DNA of 64,000 nt. It comes from Halobaculum sp. MBLA0147. Lineage in GTDB: Archaea > Halobacteriota > Halobacteria > Halobacteriales > Haloferacaceae. Both the position numbers and the translations under genes were made by a program. Below the pieces are notes generated by a model. It had not been told where the DNA came from. It saw only the letters and a program-made list of their open reading frames with translations, and searched no databases. Of this stretch, positions 49,515 through 57,995 are shown in pieces. Numbering within the stretch: position 1 is the stretch's first letter; every line of letters starts with the position of its first letter. Where the stretch lies: positions 124,001 through 188,000 of the forward strand of contig NZ_JBGKAD010000001.1 of NCBI RefSeq assembly GCF_041361345.1, given 5' to 3'.

Positions 49515-49583
49515 ACTCGGTGTACGCTCGTCGCGCACTTCCCGCTGTCGGAGCGTCCCGCCGGTAGCGAGCCGGTCGCCCGG

Positions 49584-50777
49584 TCAGTTCGTCGTCGTCA
49601 CCTCGACCACGTCGCGGTGGTCGAGTTCCGTGTCTGCTCCGACCTGCCGCCCCGTACGAGCGTCCGTCGCGTAGAGGAACCCCTCGCCCACGTCGGAGTG
49701 GATCGCGTTCGCGAACCCCTCGGCGGTGACCCCCTCCGGGAAGAGGAGACAGTCCTGGAGGAAGGTGCCGTCTGCCCGTGGCGACCCGTTGCCGGGGAAG
49801 ACGGCGATCGTCTCCAGTTCCTCGAACAGCGCCGTCTCGATCGCCGTCTGGACACCCGTCCCGCCGAAAGTCTCGAGGAACTCGCGGATCCGGTCGAGAC
49901 CGGCGCGCTTCTCCTCCGGAAGATCCCCCGTCACCTCGAAGTCGGCGTCGCCAGGATCGTACGCGACGACACCCGCCGCCGCGGCGTTCTTCAGTGCCTT
50001 CTCGGCGTGGGCGGAGACCGGGACGAACGTGAGGTGGTCGTAGTCGGGGTCGGACGTGATCTCGCGCCAGTTCTCGCGGGCGGCCGCCGTGTCCATCTTG
50101 TTGGCGGCGATCACGATGGGCTTCGTCGCGCGTCTGATCGCCGTCGCCAGCGCCGCCTCGTCGCCGTCGTCCCACTCGTCCGGGTCCGTCGAGAGTCCCA
50201 GCCGGCGGCGCAGCCGGTCGATCTCGTCGTCCGAGATTCCGAACGACGAGAGCTGCTCCGCGAGGTCGACGGCCAACTCGGAGTCGTGGCCCTGGTAGCC
50301 CGACCGGTGGCGTTCGAGTCCCTTCCGGAGGATGTCGAGGTACCACGCGTCCAACTCCTCCTCGAGGAAGTCCACGTCCTCGCGTGGGTCGTGTCCCTCC
50401 GTCGGCTCCCCCTCGGCGTCGGTCTCTCCACTGAAGTCGACGACGTGGACGAGCACGTCCGTCTCGTTGAGGTCCGTGAGGAACTGGTTGCCCAGCCCGC
50501 GACCCTCGTGGGCGCCCGGGACCAGCCCGGCCACGTCGACCAACTCGACCGGGACGTACCGCGTCCCGTCGGCACAGTAGCCGTGGTTCGGGGTACACTC
50601 GTGGTCGCCGTCGAACTCCGGGGCGGCACAGTCGACGCGGACGTACGCCTCGCCGACGCTGGGGTCGATCGTCGTGAACGGGTACGCGCCCTCCGGCACG
50701 TCGTTCGTGGTCGCCGCGTTGAACAGCGTGGACTTCCCGACCGAGGGTTTGCCCACCAGTCCGATCTCGTAGCTCAC
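49584..50777 (-). CDS. YchF/Obg-type GTPase
   Basis: A 397-residue TRAFAC GTPase of the archaeal YchF branch, associated with ribosomes. P-loop [18 protein letters not shown] (about 6-23), switch region [32 protein letters not shown] (about 78-96), NKMD (about 214) and a C-terminal TGS domain (about 318-397) are present. A ~100-residue helical insertion separates the G3 and G4 motifs, as in YchF. YchF proteins can prefer ATP over GTP, so the nucleotide is open. GTG 50777 ([10 protein letters not shown]) is the obvious start. Confidence 0.9.
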   Translation of the reverse strand: MSYEIGLVGKPSVGKSTLFNAATTNDVPEGAYPFTTIDPSVGEAYVRVDCAAPEFDGDHECTPNHGYCADGTRYVPVELVDVAGLVPGAHEGRGLGNQFLTDLNETDVLVHVVDFSGETDAEGEPTEGHDPREDVDFLEEELDAWYLDILRKGLERHRSGYQGHDSELAVDLAEQLSSFGISDDEIDRLRRRLGLSTDPDEWDDGDEAALATAIRRATKPIVIAANKMDTAAARENWREITSDPDYDHLTFVPVSAHAEKALKNAAAAGVVAYDPGDADFEVTGDLPEEKRAGLDRIREFLETFGGTGVQTAIETALFEELETIAVFPGNGSPRADGTFLQDCLLFPEGVTAEGFANAIHSDVGEGFLYATDARTGRQVGADTELDHRDVVEVTTTN

Positions 50778-50951
50778 TACCGTCGTCGGCGGGGGCGACA
50801 CTCCAGTGGTTTCCGGTCCGTCCTCGCTGCGCGAGTGACTCTCACGCGCGTGCCGGACGGCCGGTGGGGCTGTCCGCTCGTGGTGCGGCGACCACGAGAC
50901 CGACCCACACGAACGGAAACCGGTTTGACCCGGGGGTGCCACTACGCCTCC

Positions 50952-51482
50952 GTGAACAAGTACGGTCACGTACTGAACGGGGTGTTGCTGGCGCTCGGGT
51001 TGGCGCTGGTGTTGGGGGCGGAGTTGAGTCTGACCACCGTCGAGTGGGGGGTGCGACTGTTGCCCCCGGTCGTGCTCGGGGCGTTGTTCCCGGACGTGGA
51101 CACGGCGTTCGGGAAGCACCGGAAGACGCTGCACAACCTGCCGGTGTTGGCGCTGTTCGTGGCCTACCCGCTGTACTTCGACAACCTCCACTTCGTGTGG
51201 GTGGGGATCGCGACCCACTACCTGTTGGACGTGGTCGGCAGCAAGCGCGGCATCGCGCTGTTCTACCCGTACACGCAGGAGTACGGCCTCCCGATCGGCG
51301 TCGCGGTCTCCAGCGAGTACAGCACCGTCGTCACCGTGGTCATCTCGGTGTTGGAGGTGGGTCTCCTCGCCGCGATCCACGTCTACGTGATCGACCTCGT
51401 GGCGACGACGGTCAGGCCGGAGTTCCTCGCACTCCTCCCCGAAGTGGTGCGGGGTCTGCTCCGCACCGCCGGACTGGCCTGA
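50952..51482 (+). CDS. Membrane-bound metal-dependent hydrolase (YdjM/DUF457 type)
   Basis: A 176-residue membrane protein with four or five helices. Conserved polar residues lie near the membrane: KYGHVLNG (His6), ALFPDVDTAFGKHRKTLHN (about 44-62, Asp and His cluster) and IATHYLLDVVG (about 87). This matches the YdjM family annotated as metal-dependent hydrolases, implicated in membrane or phospholipid functions. GTG 50952 is used. It is divergent from the GTPase with 174 bp between starts. The true substrate has not been established. Confidence 0.8.
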   Translation: MNKYGHVLNGVLLALGLALVLGAELSLTTVEWGVRLLPPVVLGALFPDVDTAFGKHRKTLHNLPVLALFVAYPLYFDNLHFVWVGIATHYLLDVVGSKRGIALFYPYTQEYGLPIGVAVSSEYSTVVTVVISVLEVGLLAAIHVYVIDLVATTVRPEFLALLPEVVRGLLRTAGLA

Positions 51483-51525
51483 TCTGGTACCGACTCGGGA
51501 CGGGCGGATCGACACCGTCCGCGAC

Positions 51526-52287
51526 TCAGTACATCGCCACGTCGTCGAACCGCCCGTCGTAGGCGATGTGGCGTGGGTGGGTCGGCTCCATCCCGGAGAG
51601 GAACAGTCGGTCGAGTTTCCCCCAGGAGTTCTCGTAGCCGAGGTGGGCGAACTCGGCGAGCCGACGGAGTTTCGTCGCCGGATCGCGTCGTTTGACGAGT
51701 CGCCTGTCCGCGCCGTCGCGGACGGCCTCGACGAGCGCCGTCGCAGAGTCGATGGCGCGGTCGAACTCCGTCCACACGGACCCCACGGTCCCGACGAGGT
51801 GGGCGTACGAGGAGGCGAACCCGGGCACGTCGAACGCCTCCGCGACGCGGTCCGCGCGGTCGTTCTGGAACGCGAACTGTTTGCCGTTCAGCGTCTCCAC
51901 GGCGTGGATGCTGTCTCGGTACGCCCCGACCTCGGCTCTGGAGAGGCTGACGTTCAACAGCTCCGGGTGTGGGACGAGCACGGCGGCGTCCTGCTCGTCG
52001 AACGCCGACAGCGCCCCCTCGAAGGTGACGAAGTCGGGAACGGGGTCGGAGAGGCCGAGCGCGAGCAGGTGGCGGCGACTCCGCCAGTCGCCGGTGAACA
52101 CCTCCCTGGCCGGGACGACCAGCAGGTCGTCGTCGGAGAACCGGGCCGCCCGCTCGCGGATCGTCGGCAGCCGCGTGAAGTGGGGTGCGTACACCAACAC
52201 GTCGATGCCGGCCGTCTTGGCCCGCTCGACAACCTGCTCGTTCAGGATCTTGACGTGGAAGTCCACGCGCGTCGCCCCGTCGCTCAC
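51526..52287 (-). CDS. PHP-domain metal-dependent phosphoesterase-like protein
   Basis: A 253-residue protein with a PHP-type barrel. Candidate metal ligands are in RVDFHVKI (Asp/His, about 8), VYAPHFTRLP (His, about 32), VVPAREVFTGD (Glu, about 55) and VLVPHPELL (His, about 103), followed by the late GFASSYAHLVG. The first motif is D-F-H-V-K rather than the classic D-x-H-x-H, so one ligand is missing. The C-terminal ~90 residues are helical and basic. Activity is uncertain. Start is GTG 52287. Confidence 0.72.
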   Translation of the reverse strand: MSDGATRVDFHVKILNEQVVERAKTAGIDVLVYAPHFTRLPTIRERAARFSDDDLLVVPAREVFTGDWRSRRHLLALGLSDPVPDFVTFEGALSAFDEQDAAVLVPHPELLNVSLSRAEVGAYRDSIHAVETLNGKQFAFQNDRADRVAEAFDVPGFASSYAHLVGTVGSVWTEFDRAIDSATALVEAVRDGADRRLVKRRDPATKLRRLAEFAHLGYENSWGKLDRLFLSGMEPTHPRHIAYDGRFDDVAMY

Positions 52288-52496
52288 GGACGAGGGTACC
52301 CCGGGACCGACTTGTCGGTTCCGTTTCACCGCGTCGCGGTCGTACCGTCTGCCCGTGGTCGGCGTCTCGGGACGACCGCCACCGTGGCCGGTGTTCCGTG
52401 ACCGAGGGCCGTGTCGTCGGATCGGAGCCGGTCTCGGCGGGCGCACTCACGTGGCGACAGCGAAGGCTTTTGCCGGTCGCCCGAGTGGGTCGGAGT

Positions 52497-52802
52497 ATGC
52501 CCGGATGGGAGTGCGGCATCGACGGCTGCGAGGAGGCGTTCGACGCGCCGGAGGACGCCATCGTCCACCAGACGACGGAACACGAGCGCCACGAGTGTGC
52601 GGTGTGTGGCACCATCGTCCCCGAGGGGTACTTCGCGATCCGCCACGCGTTCGACGAACACACGCGTGCCGACTTCGTGCGCGCGTACGACGCGGACTCC
52701 GACGCCGTCCGCGAACGCGAGGAGATCAAGGCCGCCATCGAGGACGCCGCCGACCTCCGTGCCGTCGTCGAACGACTCAACGGCTCCGGCGCCTCCGCCT
52801 GA
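52497..52802 (+). CDS. Haloarchaeal C2H2-type zinc-finger protein (DUF7565-like)
   Basis: A 101-residue protein. Two zinc-finger-like units are visible: ECGIDGCEEAFDAPEDAIVH (Cys5, Cys10, His24 region) and HECAVCGTIVPEGYFAIRHA (about 32-51) with a further His in DEHTRAD. A helical C-terminus follows (AVREREEIKAAIEDAADLRA). The layout matches a conserved haloarchaeal small zinc-finger family of unknown role. The ATG at 52497 is supported by MPGWECGIDGC, its typical start. It may be a regulator or an RNA/DNA-binding protein (inference). Confidence 0.85.
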   Translation: MPGWECGIDGCEEAFDAPEDAIVHQTTEHERHECAVCGTIVPEGYFAIRHAFDEHTRADFVRAYDADSDAVREREEIKAAIEDAADLRAVVERLNGSGASA

Positions 52803-52820
52803 GGCGGGTCGCCGCCCGCC
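52803..52820 (+). terminator. Hairpin right after the zinc-finger gene
   Basis: GGCGGG pairs with CCCGCC around a six-base loop, starting one base after the TGA. There is no T-run, so termination is only suggested. Confidence 0.35.
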
Positions 52821-52972
52821 GTCTCACTCGCTGGCTGCAGTCGAATCGCTTCGACACGGACGGCTCTCTCCGTCGACCGCGCACGCACCACTGACGAGTC
52901 GGACGCGCGGAGAAGGACGACCACGCGCGGCGTGGTCGGAGTCGACAGCTGGTACCACTCCCGGACCGACGG

Positions 52973-53158
52973 TTACCGTCCCGCCGGTCGCCAACCGCAT
53001 ACCGAGCACTCTGCCGCGGCCGTGTCGTGGACGCCGCCGCAGTCTGGACACTGTTTCTTGTTGTACGACTCCTCCCACTCTGTCGGACCGGTGTCGTGGC
53101 CGGTGGTCGAGAGGAACTCGTCGAACAGGTCGTCGTCCGTGCTCGGTGCCGTCGCCAT
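52973..53158 (-). CDS. HVO_0416-like zinc-ribbon protein
   Basis: A 61-residue protein. An acidic helical start (DDDLFDEFLSTTGHD) is followed by a zinc ribbon with C-P-D-C-G (about 41-45) and C-S-V-C-G-W (about 53-58), the pattern of a conserved haloarchaeal small zinc-finger family. Such proteins are thought to affect growth or stress behaviour in haloarchaea, but no molecular role is set. ATG 53158 is chosen. It stands alone between the DUF7565-like gene and a methyltransferase. Confidence 0.85.
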   Translation of the reverse strand: MATAPSTDDDLFDEFLSTTGHDTGPTEWEESYNKKQCPDCGGVHDTAAAECSVCGWRPAGR

Positions 53159-53309
53159 GCGTGCTACAGTATGACGCACACGGTACAAGAACCTTGTGGA
53201 GGCTTACCACACCGTGAGAATCACCGGTGAACGGCTCGTCCGGCCGCACGGTTCGGCAGTTCGGCGTCGAGGCCTCACTCCGTTCGGCGTCGCACCCGGA
53301 CTCGGTCGG

Positions 53310-54044
53310 TCACTCTGTCGTCGGAGTCTCCTTCGACAGCACCGTGAGGTAGTGCGGGTCGGTCTCGTCGCCACGGCGGTGGATCGTCTCGACGGACCAC
53401 GGGGTCGGTGCCAGCGCCTCTCGGAGCCGCTCCGGCGAGTACAGCCGGAACAGGAGCGTCTCGCTCCGCTCACCCTCGTACCGGAAGTGGAACGTCCGCG
53501 AGGCGAGCCCCGGCGGCGTCTCCGCGCGGTAGCCCAGCAGCTCGCTCGCCGCCGGGACCGTCGGGTCGTAGCCGTCGACGATCGCAGTCGCGTCGGGCGT
53601 CGTCACCCGCGCGAAGTCGACGAACAGCTCCGTCAGCCCGGCGAGCGAGCGCGCGAGACACGCCTGCGTCCCGTAGACGTGCAGCGACGCGAACCGGTCC
53701 GCCGGGAACGCCTCCGAGAGCGCGAACATGTCACCCAAGCGGGCCCGCTCGACACCGCGCTCGCGCATCGTCTCGACGAGGTGTTCGGACACCTCCAGCG
53801 CGACCGTCTCGAACTGCGCTTGGAAGTACAACGTGTCCCGCCCGACGCCGGCACCCACGTCCAACAGTGGCCCGTCGAGCCACCGCTCGCGGAACCGCGT
53901 CGACTCCGCGTCCGCCGTCCGCGGGTCGAAGTAGAAGTCCTGGATCGGGTGTTCCCGTTCCGTCTCGCCGTCCACCTGGTACAGCGGCGCGGTGCGCTCC
54001 TCGCGGGCGTGGTCCGCCAGCGCTCGTCCGAACGGATCTGTCAC
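53310..54044 (-). CDS. SAM-dependent methyltransferase
   Basis: A 244-residue class I methyltransferase. Motif I is PLLDVGAGVGRDTLYFQAQ (about 60-78), the adjacent acidic position is in ALEVSEHLVETM (about 83), and ARLGDMFALSEAFP (about 101) and SLHVYGTQACLARSLAGLTE (about 121-140) follow. The C-terminal half is a beta-rich substrate domain (SRTFHFRYEGERSETLLFRL). The methyl acceptor is unknown. GTG 54044 is the start; an N-terminal helix MTDPFGRALADHAREE precedes motif I. Confidence 0.8.
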   Translation of the reverse strand: MTDPFGRALADHAREERTAPLYQVDGETEREHPIQDFYFDPRTADAESTRFRERWLDGPLLDVGAGVGRDTLYFQAQFETVALEVSEHLVETMRERGVERARLGDMFALSEAFPADRFASLHVYGTQACLARSLAGLTELFVDFARVTTPDATAIVDGYDPTVPAASELLGYRAETPPGLASRTFHFRYEGERSETLLFRLYSPERLREALAPTPWSVETIHRRGDETDPHYLTVLSKETPTTE

Positions 54045-54131
54045 GTCCGGGCCGACCGGCGCCGGATACCTAAGCGTGGTTCGAAACTGTCACACACTCA
54101 CACAGTTCGGGCGTCGCCGTCGTCGGATCGA

Positions 54132-54230
54132 CGGCGTGGCCCGACCGGCGTTCAGAGAGCCGGCGCGGCCCGACCGGGGTTCAGAGAGTCGGCGCGGCTC
54201 GACCGGCTCTCAGGGCGTCGGCGCGGCCTT
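54132..54230. repeat. 29-bp tandem repeat spanning the stop codon of the AbrB-PhoU gene
   Basis: Units of period 29 begin at 54132, 54161, 54190 and a partial one at 54219. The unit starts CGGCGCGGCCCGACCGG and ends TTCAGAGAG. The stop codon (complement of 54210-54212) and last codons of the gene lie in the third and fourth units, so the upstream copies are duplicates of the gene tail. Confidence 0.85.
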
Positions 54231-55223
54231 CTGGAGTGCGGTCTCGGCGATGTTGCCGCCGTAGTCGGCCGCACGCGACACGGAGTCGACGACGAGCCCG
54301 AGCAGTTGCGCCCGTGCGGGGTCCAACTCGCCGAGTAGTTCGTCGATCTCGCGGGCGCGCTGGTCGATCTCCCGGACGCGACCGCGTGCCTCGTTGGCGA
54401 TCCGAGTCGCCTCGCTGGGCTCCTCCTCGAACAGCGCGTCCATCGCGTCGTCGACGACACCGGCGGCGTCGACACGCAACTCGTCGACCGCGTCGAGGAG
54501 GTCGCCGGGCACCACCTCCCCGTCGTCGTCGGCCATCTCGAGGGTGAGGTGGGCGATCTTCGTCGCGTGGTCGGCCGTCCGCTCCAGTTGGCGGGCGCTG
54601 GCGTGGTAGTCGAAACACGACTCCCGGTCCAAGCCGAGTTCGTCGGCGGCCTTCGGTGTCCGGAGCGTCGACCGGAAGATCCGCGAGACGACCATGTACA
54701 GGCGGTCTACGTCGTCGTCACGCTGGATCACGTCCCGCGCCATGTCCGTGTCCGCCTCCGCGAGCGCGGCGACGGCGTCCTCCAACATCGACAGCGCGAT
54801 CAGTCGCATCCGGGTGACGGCGTTGTGGATCGACAGCTCCGAGGAGTCCAACAGGTCCCGGATGACGACACGGTCGCGCGTCTCTTCTAACACCTCCAAC
54901 CCGACGAGCCCCTGGACGGCGTCGCGGATCGTGCGCCGCTGGTCGTTCGTGATCCGCGACGACTCCAGGGCGATGATGTCGAACCCGGAGACGTACATCG
55001 TCATCACCGCACGCGTGAGTTCCTCGCCGGTCAGATCCGCCACGTCCAGCGTCCCCTCCGTCCGCTCCTCCTCGGAGACGGGCGTGAGGAACAGCGAGTC
55101 CCCCTCGGGGTAGAACTCGACCTCGGTGCCGGCGCTGACACCGTTGTCCGTCGCCCAGCCTTTGGGGATCGACACGGTGTACGTGGAACCACCCGTGACC
55201 TGGACCTTCCGGGTCTCGACCAT
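54210..55223 (-). CDS. AbrB-type DNA-binding domain fused to PhoU repeats
   Basis: A 337-residue regulator. The first ~50 residues are an AbrB/SpoVT swapped-hairpin DNA-binding domain (RKVQVTGGSTYTVSIPKGWA, EVEFYPEGDSLFLTPV). Two PhoU-like helical repeats follow (about 125-225 and 225-330), with RQLERTADHATKIAHLTLEM (about 215) and ADYGGNIAETA near the end. The arrangement combines phosphate sensing with direct DNA binding. The gene is divergent from pstS with 300 bp between, the usual place for a Pst regulator. It can be read as the local repressor of the pst genes (inference). Confidence 0.88.
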   Translation of the reverse strand: MVETRKVQVTGGSTYTVSIPKGWATDNGVSAGTEVEFYPEGDSLFLTPVSEEERTEGTLDVADLTGEELTRAVMTMYVSGFDIIALESSRITNDQRRTIRDAVQGLVGLEVLEETRDRVVIRDLLDSSELSIHNAVTRMRLIALSMLEDAVAALAEADTDMARDVIQRDDDVDRLYMVVSRIFRSTLRTPKAADELGLDRESCFDYHASARQLERTADHATKIAHLTLEMADDDGEVVPGDLLDAVDELRVDAAGVVDDAMDALFEEEPSEATRIANEARGRVREIDQRAREIDELLGELDPARAQLLGLVVDSVSRAADYGGNIAETALQKAAPTP

Positions 55224-55523
55224 ACGCGACGGTTCTCGGACCGGGGGCAAAAGCCTGCCGAAAGTCTATATATCCCGCGCCAGCGACACGGGCGGCTCCC
55301 GACTTCGACTCGGCGCGCCAGACTCGTGGGAGTCTACCGTTCACTCTGTACTCTCCGTAAATCCGTCTCCAACCTCTCTACCGGCGACAATTTCGGGTCA
55401 CACGGTTCAGAACTCCCGGCGTCGACGGGGAGCGGCGGGCTGCGTGTGCGACCCGTTGTCGTACATCCGACTATATATTCATCATACCAGACTACTTAGG
55501 AGTGCTGCGCCTTCGATCTGGTG
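55224..55523. promoter_or_regulatory. Divergent promoter region of the phosphate module
   Basis: No gene in 300 bases. On the minus strand a GATATATAG box (about 55265-55273) serves the AbrB-PhoU gene with a 45-base leader. On the plus strand TACTTAGG (about 55493-55500) lies about 27 bases before the ATG of pstS, and an AT-rich stretch GACTATATATTCATCATACC (55470-55489) just upstream is a candidate phosphate-responsive element. Confidence 0.5.
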
Positions 55524-56588
55524 ATGACGCAAGACGCGTCCGACTCGGTGTCACGGAGACGGTTCGTCCAGGCAGCGTCCGCAGCCGGAGTGGCCGGCGT
55601 CGCGGGGTGTGCCGGTGGGTCCGGCTCCGGATCGAGCGGGTCCAGCGACACGAGCAAACTGACCGCAGACGGGTCGTCGACGGTGTACCCGATCACGAAC
55701 GGTGCCGCCTCGTTGTGGAACGGGAACCCGCCCGCCTCCGACGAGGAGTACTGGGGGCCGGGCCAGTACGACATCGACACGGACCAGAACCTCGCCGACT
55801 ACTTCGCGGGACTGTACGGCTTCGAGGCGACCGAGGAGCGGTCGACGCCGCCGTTCTCGGTCAGCGTCGCGCTGTCGCACTCCGGGACGGGCGTGAAGGC
55901 CGTCGAGGAGGGGCGCGTCGACATCGGCGACTCCTCGGCGCCGGTCGCCGACGAGCTGCCGGAGGCCAGCGACTCGAAGCTCGACAAGTTCGTCGACCAC
56001 GTCGTCGGCGTCGACGGTCAGCCGATCGTCGTCTCGAGTGAGATCAAGGAGGCCGGCGTGACGAAGCTCACCGGCGACCAGCTGAAGGCCATCTACAAGA
56101 AGGAGATCACCAACTGGAGCGAGGTCGGTGGCCCGGACAAGGAGATCCAGGCCATCGGGCGTGCCGAGGGCTCCGGGACGGACACCGCGTTCCGGTCGAA
56201 CCTCTACGGCGACCCGGACGCGCCGATCCAGCCGGACGTGCGGAAGGGCCAGAACCAGCAGGTGAAGACGCTGGTGTCGAACACGGACAACGCCATCGCC
56301 TACATCGCGCTGGCGTTCGTCGAGGAGGGTGGCGCAGTGCCGCCCATCGCACTGGAACTCGAGGGGACGACCTACGAGTACGGCAAGAACCTCGGTGCGA
56401 AGGGGTACCCGCTGTCGCGTGACCTCCACTGTTACACGTGGGAGGACACCTCGAAGAAGGAGGCCGCGTTCATCAACATGATCCTGACCGAGTTCGGCCA
56501 GGAGAACTTCGTCGCCTCGAACAACTACTTCAAGCTGCCGGAGAGCCGCCGGAAGGCGCAACGCGAGAAGCTGCCGGACCAGTCCTGA
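55524..56588 (+). CDS. pstS: Phosphate ABC transporter substrate-binding lipoprotein
   Basis: A 354-residue periplasmic-type phosphate-binding protein. Tat motif SRRRFVQ (10-16) and lipobox GVAGC (Cys29). The mature part has TADGSSTVYPITNGAASLWN (about 46-65), the phosphate-binding loop LSHSGTGVKAVEEGRVDIGD (about 117-136), then IGRAEGSGTDTAFRSNLYG (about 213-231), all typical PstS segments. ATG 55524 is used rather than GTG 55521. It is the first gene of the pst module. A hairpin just after its stop suggests separate control of its level. Confidence 0.94.
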   Translation: MTQDASDSVSRRRFVQAASAAGVAGVAGCAGGSGSGSSGSSDTSKLTADGSSTVYPITNGAASLWNGNPPASDEEYWGPGQYDIDTDQNLADYFAGLYGFEATEERSTPPFSVSVALSHSGTGVKAVEEGRVDIGDSSAPVADELPEASDSKLDKFVDHVVGVDGQPIVVSSEIKEAGVTKLTGDQLKAIYKKEITNWSEVGGPDKEIQAIGRAEGSGTDTAFRSNLYGDPDAPIQPDVRKGQNQQVKTLVSNTDNAIAYIALAFVEEGGAVPPIALELEGTTYEYGKNLGAKGYPLSRDLHCYTWEDTSKKEAAFINMILTEFGQENFVASNNYFKLPESRRKAQREKLPDQS

Positions 56589-56606
56589 CGACGGGTCGGC
56601 CGTCGT
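56588..56606 (+). terminator. Hairpin at the pstS stop codon
   Basis: ACGACGG pairs with CCGTCGT across a five-base loop, its 5' arm beginning on the last base of TGA. A second perfect hairpin (CCGGGC/GCCCGG around GTGT, 56650-56665) follows 44 bases later. These may stop or attenuate transcription so that pstS is made in excess of pstCAB. Confidence 0.4.
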
Positions 56607-56903
56607 GACGGCCGTCGGGCGTCTCCCGGCTGCCCACAGTGACAGTCTCCCGGGCGTGTGCCCGGCGTACCGATCCGAGACTCGCGACGACAGCGCGTGC
56701 GAGTACACGACACCCGGTTGTGGCGGCGGGTTCGCGGGGCCACGAGCGACCGTCCTCGCGATTCGGCCGAGGCGAGCGGTTCTCGAGCTCTCCGTAACCC
56801 ACAGTCCCGTGTGTCGTCGCTCGGGCCGTCGCGAGTCGCGGACCCACGACGGCGCCGACCGGAAGGAAAGACATAATGAACCCCAATCGAACGGACGAAA
56901 CGG
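56607..56903. promoter_or_regulatory. Spacer with a second promoter before pstC
   Basis: About 300 bases without a gene. After the hairpins at 56588 and 56650 nothing else structured is seen until ACATAATGAA (56871-56880), which is 24-33 bases before the ATG at 56904. This fits a leaderless start of the pstCAB transcript. Confidence 0.5.
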
Positions 56904-57995
56904 ATGGCCACGAGAACTGAGATCGGGCGTCGCCTCGCCGACGCGGACGACGGCGAGCGCGCCGTCGTGTTGCAGGTGATCGGCGGCCTGTCGTTGCTGG
57001 CGACACTGGTACTGTTCCTGTCGAACTCGTCGCTGACGGCGGTGCCGCTGCTCGTCACCCTGTCGACGGTCGTGTACGGGTGGGGGCGCCACCAGGCGAC
57101 CACCGCACGGGCGCTGACGTTCGTGGCGACCGTCTCGACGGTGCTCGTGTTGGGGTTGATCGCCGTGTTCGTGTTCGTCGAGTCGATCCCGGCCGCGACG
57201 ATCATGAGCGACACGGTGTTCGGGGTGACCATCCCCGGACTCGGGATGTTGACCCGCACGTCGCCCCCGTACTGGGCGTCGCGACAGAACCTCTTCTCGA
57301 TGATCCCGATGATCTACGGGACGGTGGTGACGACCGCCATCGCGGTCACCGTCGCCGCGCCGCTGGGTGTGGCGGGGGCGCTGTTCATCGCGGAGATCGC
57401 GCCCGGGTGGGCCCGCGAGATCGTCAAACCCGGCGTCGAGATCCTCGCCGGCATCCCGTCGATCGTCTACGGGTTCATCGGCTTCGTCGTCATCAACCAG
57501 TACACCTTCGACGTGTTGGGGACGAGCTACGGGAGCCTGTTCTCCGTCGGACTCGTGATCGGGTTGATGTCGCTCCCGACGGTGGTGACGGTCGCGGAGG
57601 ACGCCATCGACTCCATCCCGGACTCGATGAAGTCCGGCTCGTTGGCCGTCGGCGCGACGGACTGGCAGACGATGAAGAGTGTCACCCTGCCGGCGGCGTT
57701 CTCGGGGATCGCGGCGGCGGTCCTGTTGGGCGTCGGCCGGGCGATCGGGGAGACGATGGCTGCGACGGTGATGTTGGGACACAGCCAAGACCTCCCGGAG
57801 CCGCTGTACGACGTGTTCTTCAACGGCGAGACGCTGACGAGTGTCATCGCGAGTCAGTACGGTAACGCTACCGGGACGCAGTTGAGCGCGCTGTACGGGG
57901 CCGGGGTGATCCTCTTCGCGACTGTCGCCGTCATCAGCGTCGCCTCGCAACTGATCGAGTGGCGGATGAAGCGGACACTGGAGGGTGACGGATGA
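56904..57995 (+). CDS. pstC: Phosphate ABC transporter permease PstC
   Basis: A 363-residue permease. An N-terminal cytoplasmic helix and two helices (about 22-65) precede the conserved core of about six helices. The coupling loop reads VGATDWQTMKSVTLPAAFSG (about 249-268), and GRAIGETMAATVMLGHSQDL (about 278-297) is the signature of PstC. The ATG at 56904 is preceded by a TATA-like ACATAATGAA. It ends with a 4-bp overlap into pstA. Confidence 0.93.
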   Translation: MATRTEIGRRLADADDGERAVVLQVIGGLSLLATLVLFLSNSSLTAVPLLVTLSTVVYGWGRHQATTARALTFVATVSTVLVLGLIAVFVFVESIPAATIMSDTVFGVTIPGLGMLTRTSPPYWASRQNLFSMIPMIYGTVVTTAIAVTVAAPLGVAGALFIAEIAPGWAREIVKPGVEILAGIPSIVYGFIGFVVINQYTFDVLGTSYGSLFSVGLVIGLMSLPTVVTVAEDAIDSIPDSMKSGSLAVGATDWQTMKSVTLPAAFSGIAAAVLLGVGRAIGETMAATVMLGHSQDLPEPLYDVFFNGETLTSVIASQYGNATGTQLSALYGAGVILFATVAVISVASQLIEWRMKRTLEGDG

